Below are positions 1-5,682 of a stretch of 8,988 bases of DNA, one piece after another. Under the pieces are notes generated by a model, which was not told the DNA's origin, did not search any database, and was given only the letters and a program-made list of their open reading frames with translations. Position 1 is the first letter of the stretch, and the number at the start of each line of letters is the position of its first letter. Position numbers and translations under genes: made by a program. This DNA is from Oscillospiraceae bacterium (lineage in GTDB: Bacteria; Bacillota_A; Clostridia; Oscillospirales; Ruminococcaceae): positions 1 to 8,988 of the forward strand of contig JAFWUX010000030.1 of NCBI GenBank assembly GCA_017523995.1. Reading direction: 5' to 3'.

Positions 1-187
1 CTCCGGGCGAGGGCATCTCCTCACCGACGAGGTCTGCGGCATCATCAAGGTCAGCACCTTCCAGTACGGTCGGAGTAAATTCGATGATGTCGGCATCCTC
101 ACCGGCAGCAATCTTCTCGGCGAGCGGTTTCGGTTTGTCACCTGCGCGGACACGTCGTCCGCCACGGTTGGTACCGTCCTTTGCCAT
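1..187 (-). CDS. Phage terminase small subunit, P27 family (N-terminal part, runs off the left edge)
   Basis: The first 62 codons are visible; the rest lies beyond position 1. The small terminase subunit binds the packaging-initiation site on phage DNA and recruits the large ATPase/nuclease subunit. The N-terminus MAKDGTNRGGRRVRAGDKPK followed by a PLAEKIAAG segment is the opening I recognise for P27-type small terminases of Firmicutes phages: a basic, Gly/Arg-rich start and then an acidic linker (about residues 30-60, EGADLDDAADLVGEEMPSP). The DNA-binding core and oligomerisation region are not in the window. The start ATG (187-185) is preceded by an AGGTGAT ribosome binding site about 6 nt upstream. 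The gene lies downstream of the HNH gene, across a 218-bp gap that contains a terminator-like hairpin and a candidate cos region. The large terminase gene is expected next, outside the window. The family call rests on the N-terminal signature and context only. Confidence 0.8.
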   Translation of the reverse strand, partial: MAKDGTNRGGRRVRAGDKPKPLAEKIAAGEDADIIEFTPTVLEGADLDDAADLVGEEMPSPG

Positions 188-202
188 GTCATCACCTGCC
201 TA

Positions 203-233
203 TAAAAAATGCCGTAATCACGCGGATTTCGGC
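203..233 (-). terminator. Terminator-like hairpin in the terS leader
   Basis: On the minus strand GCCGAAATC (233-225), loop CGCGT, GATTACGGC (219-211) forms a 9-position stem with one A.A mismatch. It is followed at once by ATTTTTTA, a run of six T (209-204). That is the layout of an intrinsic terminator reading in the direction of the operon. It sits only about 17 nt before the terS start codon, so it would act in the terS leader rather than after a gene. The opposite direction has no good T-run. The stem is short and has a mismatch, so strength is uncertain. Confidence 0.5.
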
Positions 234-285
234 TTGTAAAAATATTCGAGGGGTTAATCGGGTGTTTGAACCGGACTTTTTGCGC

Positions 286-360
286 GTGAGAGGGGGCGCC
301 GGTCTTGTGATCGCTGCTCCGTAGAGATTTCGATACCCCCACCGGGCAGCCCCCAGCCCC
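286..360 (-). other. Candidate cos (cohesive-end) region between HNH and terS
   Basis: This non-coding, strongly G/C-skewed block has runs GGGGG (292-296), CCCCC (336-340) and CCCCC (350-354), a GGCGCC palindrome (295-300) and an adjoining CCGG (299-302). On the minus strand GGGGG (340-336) and CCCCC (296-292) could pair across about 40 nt. Established knowledge: in HK97-like and many Gram-positive cos phages the packaging site lies beside terS, and a neighbouring HNH protein stimulates terminase cutting at cos. That this block is the cut site is inference from position and composition; no cut position can be read from the sequence. Confidence 0.4.
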
Positions 361-366
361 TCCCCA

Positions 367-397
367 TTCTCCTAAAAAGCATATCATTTTAGGAGAA
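367..397. repeat. Perfect 11-bp inverted repeat downstream of the HNH gene
   Basis: TTCTCCTAAAA (367-377) and TTTTAGGAGAA (387-397) are exact reverse complements separated by the 9-nt spacer AGCATATCA. The repeat begins 9 bp after the HNH stop codon. It is A/T-rich in the inner half and no clean U-run follows outside the stem, so it is a poor intrinsic terminator. A dimeric-protein operator, a terminase-binding element next to cos, or an mRNA-stabilising hairpin after HNH fit better. The function is not established. Confidence 0.6.
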
Positions 398-405
398 AGC
401 GGAAA

Positions 406-756
406 TTAGTAGGAGTATTCCGGTCTGCTGTCCTCAGTGCCAGTTTTCTTGTCATGACAGGACTTGCACAGCGCCTGCCAGTTTGTATCACTCCACATCA
501 GGTAGTGGTCACCTCGATGTGGAACGATATGATCAACGACCGTTGCGGTCACATACTTGCCCTGCGCCAGACACTTCACGCACAGCGGGTGCTTCCGCAG
601 GTACGCCTTGCTGACACGCTGCCACTTGCTGCCGTAGCCACGCTTGGCGGCTGACGGTCGGTCAGGGTGCAGGGGCTTGTGTTCGTCGCAGTACGCACCG
701 TCGGTCAGTCTCGGACAGCCGGGGTGCTTGCACGGTTTCAGTGCCTTCCTCGGCAT
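406..756 (-). CDS. Phage HNH endonuclease next to terminase
   Basis: This 116-residue protein belongs to the small phage HNH nucleases that act with terminase during DNA packaging. The N-terminus carries a probable zinc-binding knuckle (C9, C14, C23, H26 in CKHPGCPRLTDGAYCDEH). The HNH fold follows: C59-x2-C62, the DHIVPH motif (D75-H76), N92, and C97-x2-C100-H101 with downstream KKT. The metal-coordinating cysteine pairs and the catalytic His are intact. I chose the ATG at 756 because an AGGAGGT site (770-764) lies 7 nt upstream. A further in-frame ATG at 783 would add nine residues but falls inside the terminator hairpin and lacks a ribosome site. In HK97-like phages this protein stimulates cos cleavage by terminase, and its place directly before terS supports that role. 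It is the first gene after the promoter-terminator leader. A homing-type HNH is the alternative, less likely given the conserved position. Confidence 0.9.
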   Translation of the reverse strand: MPRKALKPCKHPGCPRLTDGAYCDEHKPLHPDRPSAAKRGYGSKWQRVSKAYLRKHPLCVKCLAQGKYVTATVVDHIVPHRGDHYLMWSDTNWQALCKSCHDKKTGTEDSRPEYSY

Positions 757-763
757 CACCGAC

Positions 764-770
764 ACCTCCT
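764..770 (-). promoter_or_regulatory. Ribosome binding site of the HNH gene
   Basis: AGGAGGT on the minus strand, 7 nt before the ATG at 756. It decides the start in favour of residue M10 of the longest open frame. It lies about 12 nt downstream of the terminator hairpin, so HNH is translated only from transcripts that pass the terminator. Confidence 0.85.
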
Positions 771-781
771 TCGGGCATAAC

Positions 782-813
782 AAAAGCCGCTGCGGATACC
801 CACAACGGCTTTT
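782..813 (-). terminator. Intrinsic terminator between the DUF1492 regulator and HNH
   Basis: On the minus strand AAAAGCCGTTGTGG (813-800), loop GTAT, CCGCAGCGGCTTTT (795-782) pairs over all 14 positions, two of them G.T wobbles, and ends in TTTTGTT. The hairpin also has a T5 run when read on the plus strand, so it may be bidirectional. It closes the early/replication operon and lies only about 15 nt downstream of the predicted start of the promoter at 834-862. That promoter would therefore give a short terminated leader unless RNA polymerase reads through. Confidence 0.75.
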
Positions 814-833
814 TACATATTCTTCTATTATAC

Positions 834-862
834 ATTATAGCACATATATCAGGTGTTTTCAA
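834..862 (-). promoter_or_regulatory. Sigma-A/sigma-70 type promoter for the late (HNH-terminase) region
   Basis: On the minus strand TTGAAA (862-857) and TATAAT (839-834) are separated by exactly 17 nt, and TGC before the -10 supplies the TGn extension. This is five of six at -35 and six of six at -10. The -35 lies in the last codons of the DUF1492 regulator gene. The predicted start is near 827. A second TATAAT (832-827) lies just downstream without a matching -35. Because it needs no obvious activator, its output is probably set by the hairpin at 782-813. Confidence 0.75.
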
Positions 863-1274
863 GTCCCATGATGTCCCAACTTTTCAGCGATTTCACGGCA
901 TCGCTGTGCAGGCGGAACACATGGGACTTGCTGTATCCCATTTCCTTCATGATCTCCGACCACGGCAGGAATTCGAGATATCTTTTTCGTAAAAGGTCGC
1001 GGGCATCGCCGTCCTGCACGGCATTGATGCGGGCTTCCATACCGGCAATCAGCGCATCGTATTCTGCCTGCGTTTCCTGTATATCCTGTTCCAGCGCCAT
1101 GATCTTAAAAACAGTACCTTCCATCTTGCTGCGGTCGGGCGATACCGTCCTCGGCATATCATTGATGCCGCTGCCGTTCATGCCCTCCGCCCGCTGCCGC
1201 AGAAGATATATCTCATGGATCTTCCGGTCAATACGCCTGCGGAGCTGCTCCATCTTGTTCCAGTATTCTTTCAT
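849..1274 (-). CDS. DUF1492/ArpU-type phage transcriptional regulator (sigma-70 region 4-like)
   Basis: This 141-residue protein is the last gene of the early operon. The N-terminal two thirds look helical and coiled-coil-like, charged and rich in Leu/Ile/Met (residues 1-30 and 52-86). The C-terminal part, RDLLRKRYLEFLPWSEIMKEMGYSKSHVFRLHSDAVKSL (about 92-130), is a helix-turn-helix resembling sigma factor region 4.2, with the typical recognition helix YSKSHVFRLHSDAV. Proteins of this class end the replication block of many Firmicutes phages and control late transcription. The start ATG (1274) overlaps the stop of the helicase gene as ATGA, with GAGG 8 nt upstream, so the two are translationally coupled. 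The promoter for the next genes begins inside its 3' end. The inference is that it acts at the promoter-terminator leader just downstream, as activator or antiterminator. The exact mechanism cannot be read from the sequence. Confidence 0.8.
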   Translation of the reverse strand: MKEYWNKMEQLRRRIDRKIHEIYLLRQRAEGMNGSGINDMPRTVSPDRSKMEGTVFKIMALEQDIQETQAEYDALIAGMEARINAVQDGDARDLLRKRYLEFLPWSEIMKEMGYSKSHVFRLHSDAVKSLKSWDIMGLENT

Positions 1275-2608
1275 TCCCTCAACCTCGCTTTCACTGCACT
1301 CATCATTGCCGACTGTGTTTTATCTTTGCTTTCAAGCGCGTCCATGATATCTTCGTCAATCGTTCCTGCCGCCACCAGATGGTGTATTACAACGGTATCA
1401 GCATTCTGCCCCTGTCGCCAGAGTCTGGCGTTGGTCTGCTGATACAGCTCCAACGACCACGGCATCGTAAACCAGATGATCGTACTGCCGCCTTCCTGAA
1501 GGTTCAGACCGTGACCGGCGGAAGAAGGCTGTATCAGCGCGACCGGTATTTTGCCGTCTTTCCAGTCGGCGATATCTTGATCGGTCTTGATCTCCCGAAC
1601 GTCGAATCGTGCCTTGATACGTTCCCGTTCATGCTGATACCAGTACGCCACCAACACCGGCTTCCCGTTCTGCGCTTCCAGCAAATCCTCCAGCGCATCA
1701 AGCTTCCGGTTATGAATGATGGTCGGAGTGCCGCCGTCATCATATACGCATCCGCTTGCAAGCTGTACCAGCTTGCCGCAAAGAACAGCGGCATTGGCGG
1801 CAGTGACATCATCATGCAGCAGCGGAAGCGTGTATTCCTTTTCAAGCTTCCGGTATGCTTTTATTTCTGCTTCCGACATGATAACCGGATCAGATACCGA
1901 CACCAGCTCTGGCATCTTCAGGTGGTCGGTGGTTTTCATAGAAATGCTGATGTCTGCGATCTTGTCGTAGATTTCTTTTTCAGCGCCCGGTCGGGGAGAA
2001 TAGGTAAAGCCGTTCCAGTCAGGCGTGAAATATGCATCGCGGTACTGCCCGATGCGCTTGCCGAGACGTTCACCTTTATCCAGCAGGCGGAACTGCGCCC
2101 ACAGATCCATGAGACCATTGCTGCATGGCGTTCCGGTCAGCCCGACGATGCGTTTCACAAACGGGCGCACCTTCCGCAGCGCCTTGAAGCGCTTGGACTG
2201 ATGATTCTTGAAGGAACTCAGTTCGTCTATTACCACCATGTCAAAGTCAAACGGCATCCCGGTTTCTTCAATCAGCCATTGTACGTTCTCACGGTTGATG
2301 ATATACAGATCGGCTTTCTGCCGGAGAGCCGCCAGCCGCTGCTCTCTGTTGCCGAGAACCAGACTGTACGTCAGCCCTTTCAGGTGATCCCACTTCCCGA
2401 TCTCCGCTGCCCAGCTATTCTTGCATACACGGATCGGTGCGATGATAAGAACCTTTCTGACCTCAAAGCGGTCGAACATCATATCATTCAGCGCCGTCAG
2501 CGTTATGCTCGTTTTCCCTAATCCGCATTCCAAGAGAACTGCTGCCTGCGGATTTTTCTCGATAAAGTCGATCGCATATTTCTGATAATCATGCGGATTG
2601 TATTTCAT
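1271..2608 (-). CDS. SNF2-type DEAD/DEAH-box helicase, phage replication operon
   Basis: A 445-residue superfamily 2 ATPase. Motifs in order: N-terminal Q-like region HDYQKYAIDF (6-15), Walker A CGLGKT (28-33), Walker B DELS (128-131) in MVVIDELSSFK, motif III GLTGTPCSNG (156-165), motif V SSAGHGLNLQ (362-371) and motif VI QQTNARLWRQGQ (390-401). The last two are typical of the SNF2 branch, whose members move on double-stranded DNA and remodel bound proteins. The length fits the compact phage versions with no extra domains. The ATG at 2608 is chosen because GGAGG lies 8 nt upstream; an earlier in-frame ATG at 2647 lacks such a site. The gene start overlaps the end of the VRR-NUC gene by 20 bp, and its end overlaps the regulator start by 4 bp. 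VRR-NUC next to SNF2 helicase is a recurrent pair in Firmicutes phages, suggesting joint action on branched or replicating DNA. The precise substrate is unknown. Confidence 0.93.
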   Translation of the reverse strand: MKYNPHDYQKYAIDFIEKNPQAAVLLECGLGKTSITLTALNDMMFDRFEVRKVLIIAPIRVCKNSWAAEIGKWDHLKGLTYSLVLGNREQRLAALRQKADLYIINRENVQWLIEETGMPFDFDMVVIDELSSFKNHQSKRFKALRKVRPFVKRIVGLTGTPCSNGLMDLWAQFRLLDKGERLGKRIGQYRDAYFTPDWNGFTYSPRPGAEKEIYDKIADISISMKTTDHLKMPELVSVSDPVIMSEAEIKAYRKLEKEYTLPLLHDDVTAANAAVLCGKLVQLASGCVYDDGGTPTIIHNRKLDALEDLLEAQNGKPVLVAYWYQHERERIKARFDVREIKTDQDIADWKDGKIPVALIQPSSAGHGLNLQEGGSTIIWFTMPWSLELYQQTNARLWRQGQNADTVVIHHLVAAGTIDEDIMDALESKDKTQSAMMSAVKARLRE

Positions 2609-2870
2609 CAATGATACCTCCAATCTGCTCCGCGCCGTCAAGGACATACACCTTGAAGCCCAGCCGCCGCAGAAGCTTTATTCGTACACGCTGCAGCGGA
2701 CGCGGTTTCTCTCCGGGAGCTTTCACTTCCACGAAAGCGATCCTGCCGGACGGCATCAATACAATGCGGTCGGGTACGCCTGCTGTTCCCGGAGATACAA
2801 ACTTCCAGCAGACGCCGCCGTGAGCTTTCACGGCTTTGACCAGTTTCGCTTCAATTTCATTTTCTCGCAT
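2589..2870 (-). CDS. VRR-NUC domain nuclease
   Basis: A 93-residue protein that is essentially one VRR-NUC domain, a PD-(D/E)xK fold nuclease related to Holliday junction resolvases and to the FAN1 nuclease domain. The core is visible: E5/E7 in the first helix, SPGTAGVPDRI with D34, FVEVK with E48 and K50, then Q60 and a basic helix (RVRIKLLRRLGF, 61-72). The catalytic D...ExK set is intact. Stand-alone phage members of this size are known and are thought to cut branched or flap DNA during replication/recombination. The start at 2870 has GGAAAGG 8 nt upstream. The open frame extends to 2996, but those codons run through the inverted repeat and encode no conserved sequence, so I reject the extension. 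The end overlaps the SNF2 helicase start by 20 bp. The upstream repeat arm (2891-2908) ends about 5 nt before the ribosome site, so a folded leader could affect its translation. Confidence 0.9.
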   Translation of the reverse strand: MRENEIEAKLVKAVKAHGGVCWKFVSPGTAGVPDRIVLMPSGRIAFVEVKAPGEKPRPLQRVRIKLLRRLGFKVYVLDGAEQIGGIIDEIQSA

Positions 2871-2890
2871 AAATACGACCTTTCCGGGTA

Positions 2891-2999
2891 AAAGTGCCGG
2901 TCGGTGACGGTCATTTGCAAACCTTATATATAGAGAGAAATTTCTAAAACTCTCTCGCGTGCGTAAAGTATGTATATGAGTGTCACCGACCGGCACTTT
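2891..2999. repeat. 18-bp perfect inverted repeat flanking a 73-bp spacer
   Basis: AAAGTGCCGGTCGGTGAC (2891-2908) is the exact reverse complement of 2982-2999. Outside the arms, CGGGTA and CCCGA extend the symmetry with a 2-nt offset. The spacer is A/T-rich (ATATATA at 2926-2932, TGTATATGA at 2971-2979). It contains a smaller nested inverted pair, GAGAGA (2933-2938) and TCTCTC (2951-2956), and the palindrome AGAAATTTCT (2936-2945). It lies in the only sizeable gap of the early operon, between the primase-helicase and VRR-NUC genes. Candidate roles are a replication origin or protein-loading site, or a long RNA hairpin in the operon mRNA. None is proven. Confidence 0.8.
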
Positions 3000-3034
3000 C
3001 CCGATTCTACGTTGTTTTTCGTATGATGAAAGTG

Positions 3035-5257
3035 TCAGTCGAGAAAGTCAAATCTGAGGCAAAGCCCCATGATATACTTTCCGCTGTTCATTTTCTTACG
3101 CTTGAAGCCTGCCTGCTCCAGTGCAGTATAAAAATCTGTGGTGCTGCGGACATACTCTCCGGTATCAGTGCAGTATTCACGATAACGCTTATAGAGATCG
3201 CCGGACTTCTCTTGATATGATGCATCGACGTCGCAGCAGTCATTGATGAAGGAGCCGAGCCAGTCATTGCCGTCACGGTACGCTCCAATCGCGTCCAGTA
3301 CGCATTGTGGGCGGTCTACCTTAAAATCGGCGGCGACCACTTTCATGGCACCTTCGATCAGCCACGACAGAACCGCACCGCCTGCGTTGTCGATCAGATA
3401 CTGTGTATAATTCTTGATATCCGCAGAGCCTTCGATCTTTGCATGGAAGGGGATAACTATCAGTCTGCGCCAAGTGCCATCGTCAGAGGCAGCCACCTTC
3501 GGCAGGTGATTCGTATATAGCACCAGCGTATGGCTCGGCTCGAAAGAGAACGGAGCCTTAAACTTCTTTTCAGCGAAAATAGGATCGGTGGAACAGAGCT
3601 GCTTTACCACAGAGGTGTTCAGGCGCATACCTTCCTGCAGCTCCGCCGCAATGATGAGGCGCTTGCCCTTCAGCTCCGCCATCTCCGGTTTTACGTTACG
3701 CTTGCAATTGACGGTTAGTGCATCGGCGGAGATGTTGCCGGAATAGCTGCCCAGCACCTTATAGATGACATTCCAGAAGGTAGACTTGCCATTCCTGCCG
3801 TCGCCGTATGCGATAATCATCGCTTCCGTGTATACTTTTCCGATCAGACAGAGACCACAGATCATCTGCACATAGTCGATAAGACTCTGGTCGCCACAGA
3901 AGAACACCTGCAGTGCGTCTGCCCAGAGCTGCTGCCCCTCCCCATTCGGAACAACTGTCGTCACCTTCGTGATGAGGTCGGCAGGATCGGTCGCTTTCCA
4001 GCCATCGAGACCTTTGGCAAGATCATAGGTACCGCCGGGAGTATTCAGCAGCATCGGATTACCGTCAAGCTGCTCCGGGTTGTGAAGAACCAGCGGTTTT
4101 GCAGCATCAAGAGCGTTGTTCAGGCTGCGGATATTACGATATTTCATGACGAATTTACGGAATACATCATAACGTTTCATGCGGGAATACAGCTTCATCT
4201 CTCCCAAGCTGAGATCGCTTTCAAACTTCTTCCCGCCCTTTTCGGCATCCTGTTTGCTGATACCTGCTTTTTCAAGCGCCTCCAATGCGGCACTGATCTG
4301 CTTGTCCGCTTCGGCAAGCTGCGCGTCGGTGTGTTCAATCATTGCCATTACAGCCGCCTGTTCAGATTCCTCCCAGTATGTTCCGTTATAGCGCAGATAG
4401 TTCGTAGCAATCGTGAACGCCAGCTCATCGCCGTAACAGTTGACAAGTGTGCGGGCTTCCCCGACATCGGAAAAGTCATCCGGCATCATCGGTTCCTGCC
4501 CGTATTCCTCCGGCGGTACATACCCTTCCTGAGATGTGACCTTCGTACCGAATTTGCAGGCGCTTGCCCAGATACCCTCCAGCTCTTCGTCATCCAGAGG
4601 CGGATCGCATTCTGCTGCTTTTTCAAGGAATTTCGAATGAGCATCCTCTGTCACACCGAATCGTTTGACAAGCCTTCCCGCGATACGGGACATTGTACTG
4701 TTGCGCTGCCCTTCCGGAATGCTGTTGTTCGTTTTCATAAGCTGCAGCCAGTTCTCAATGGTCAGACTGCCCTCATGCCAGACAACATCGCCGTTCGAGC
4801 CGAACAGAAATCTTGACGCATCCAGCGCATTGCCGTCAAAGAACGAAAGCTCCGAATAGATGCGGGTTTTGAGAGATTTGTGGAACGCTGCATCTTTGCA
4901 GGGAGAAGTCGGAAAGAATACATGAAAACGAGGACGGGCTGTTACAGAGCCTTTCGCCATATTATGATGACGGCTGTATGTGATCGCATAAGCGACGTCA
5001 ACGAGCATATCCGCCAGCTTCTCCGGGGTAACCCAGTCGTCGGGATTGTCGCTGTGGTCGTTGTCGCAGTCCATCGGGACGACGTCGGAGAACTGAAAGT
5101 TTGCATCGCAGCGGGTATCGTTATCATACTTGGCGCACACATGATCATTGGTGACAGCTTTCTTGAGGTCTGCCTCCGAGGTAATAACCTTCTGGTGCGG
5201 ATACAGTGTGTTCTTTGCGTTGCCGGTACAATCAGCAGTATACAGGGTAAATTTCAT
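3035..5257 (-). CDS. AEP primase / D5-type superfamily 3 helicase fusion
   Basis: A 740-residue replication initiator combining primer synthesis and unwinding. The N-terminal archaeo-eukaryotic primase-polymerase domain (about 1-165) shows its three signature motifs: DCD in VVPMDCDND (D63, D65), the histidine motif RPRFHVFF (H112), and DASRF (D146). A PriCT-1-like helical region follows (about 180-236, EGQRNSTMSRIAGRL to LEGIWASACKFG). The middle (about 270-440) resembles the D5 N-terminal region with a charged helical stretch at 308-345. The SF3 ATPase spans about 475-610: Walker A GDGRNGKST (485-493), Walker B-like LIIAAELQEG (534-543), motif C YTNHLP (581-586, N583) and an arginine-rich box DGTWRRLIVIPF (593-604). 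All key residues are present. The start at 5257 overlaps the preceding stop as ATGA, with GGAGG 7 nt upstream. Such proteins (D5/P4-alpha type) usually recognise an origin close to their own gene, which makes the inverted repeat 36 bp downstream notable. Confidence 0.94.
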   Translation of the reverse strand: MKFTLYTADCTGNAKNTLYPHQKVITSEADLKKAVTNDHVCAKYDNDTRCDANFQFSDVVPMDCDNDHSDNPDDWVTPEKLADMLVDVAYAITYSRHHNMAKGSVTARPRFHVFFPTSPCKDAAFHKSLKTRIYSELSFFDGNALDASRFLFGSNGDVVWHEGSLTIENWLQLMKTNNSIPEGQRNSTMSRIAGRLVKRFGVTEDAHSKFLEKAAECDPPLDDEELEGIWASACKFGTKVTSQEGYVPPEEYGQEPMMPDDFSDVGEARTLVNCYGDELAFTIATNYLRYNGTYWEESEQAAVMAMIEHTDAQLAEADKQISAALEALEKAGISKQDAEKGGKKFESDLSLGEMKLYSRMKRYDVFRKFVMKYRNIRSLNNALDAAKPLVLHNPEQLDGNPMLLNTPGGTYDLAKGLDGWKATDPADLITKVTTVVPNGEGQQLWADALQVFFCGDQSLIDYVQMICGLCLIGKVYTEAMIIAYGDGRNGKSTFWNVIYKVLGSYSGNISADALTVNCKRNVKPEMAELKGKRLIIAAELQEGMRLNTSVVKQLCSTDPIFAEKKFKAPFSFEPSHTLVLYTNHLPKVAASDDGTWRRLIVIPFHAKIEGSADIKNYTQYLIDNAGGAVLSWLIEGAMKVVAADFKVDRPQCVLDAIGAYRDGNDWLGSFINDCCDVDASYQEKSGDLYKRYREYCTDTGEYVRSTTDFYTALEQAGFKRKKMNSGKYIMGLCLRFDFLD

Positions 5258-5682
5258 GTTGTTTCCTCCAAGTCTTCAGTAAAATAGCGTATTTTCATGT
5301 GCTTGCGCTTTGCCCGTTCGATCTCCGCCTTCATGCCGGGGCTGATATTTTCGCCGAACACCCACAGCTCCACGCACTTACTCATCAGCACCCAGTTCAT
5401 GAAAATGGCTGTCTCACGTTCCTCCGGGATATTGTCGTCCATGAACTGCGTGAAGTAGATATGGGGCGTGATCGGCAGATAGTGTCGGTCAACAGCAAAG
5501 CGACTGTAACGGCGGGCATTCGCAGTATTCTTCTCAGTATCTCCGGAGTAAGGTGAACAGATATACACGACCGGGCGGAAGGCGGCAGCTTTTGCCGCAG
5601 CCTTCTCCTCACGTTCAATGTTCGTAAAAGCCTCGTACTCCGTAGGGCTGGCATAGCCCTCGTTGTTATAAAAATCAGCCAT
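5254..5682 (-). CDS. DUF4406 protein, nucleoside 2-deoxyribosyltransferase-like
   Basis: A 142-residue protein. After a non-conserved N-terminus (1-35, ending in the Ala/Lys-rich EEKAAAKAAA) it shows the nucleoside 2-deoxyribosyltransferase-like fold: strand and nucleotide loop VVYICSPYSGD (38-48), NTANARRYSRFAV helix (52-64), PITPHIYFTQFMDD (70-83), and the C-terminal pattern ELWVFGENISPGMKAEIERAK (105-125), in which E120 would be the candidate catalytic or substrate-binding acid. Family members exchange or hydrolyse the N-glycosidic bond of (deoxy)nucleosides or nucleotides. The phage DUF4406 branch has no firmly known substrate. The start at 5682 has GAGG 6 nt upstream; the in-frame ATG at 5718 lies in the coding part of the previous gene. 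It overlaps that gene by 8 bp and the primase gene by 4 bp, so it is translationally embedded in the replication operon. That fits nucleotide-pool adjustment or protection from host nucleotide-based defence, but this is inference. Confidence 0.82.
   Translation of the reverse strand: MADFYNNEGYASPTEYEAFTNIEREEKAAAKAAAFRPVVYICSPYSGDTEKNTANARRYSRFAVDRHYLPITPHIYFTQFMDDNIPEERETAIFMNWVLMSKCVELWVFGENISPGMKAEIERAKRKHMKIRYFTEDLEETT

Noticed and set aside
254..367. A 37-codon minus-strand micro-ORF (MGRGWGLPGGG...) across the candidate cos block
   Set aside because: It has AGGAG before it but only 1-2 nt from the ATG, too close for normal initiation. The AGGAG is part of the 11-bp inverted repeat and the peptide is low in complexity.
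853..1347. A 164-codon plus-strand open frame opposite the regulator gene
   Set aside because: It is rich in Ser, Cys and Arg with no domain, and overlaps the DUF1492 gene, which has a clear helix-turn-helix and operon coupling.
1379..2521. A 380-codon open frame on the plus strand
   Set aside because: It lies entirely opposite the SNF2 helicase gene, whose ATPase motifs are intact. Its translation has no domain I recognise, and it has no convincing ribosome site. It is an antisense shadow.
2871..2996. N-terminal extension of the VRR-NUC frame by 42 codons
   Set aside because: The extension reads through the inverted repeat, has no conserved sequence and no ribosome site at 2996. The ATG at 2870 has GGAAAGG and begins the domain directly.
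2885..3005. A miniature inverted-repeat transposable element
   Set aside because: The arms are terminal inverted repeats in form, but no direct target-site duplication flanks them. The outer flanks continue the inverted symmetry instead, which fits a hairpin or operator site better.
4082..4816. A 244-codon open frame on the plus strand
   Set aside because: It is opposite the primase-helicase coding region, with a composition (Phe/Cys/His/Arg-rich) typical of antisense frames and no recognisable motif.
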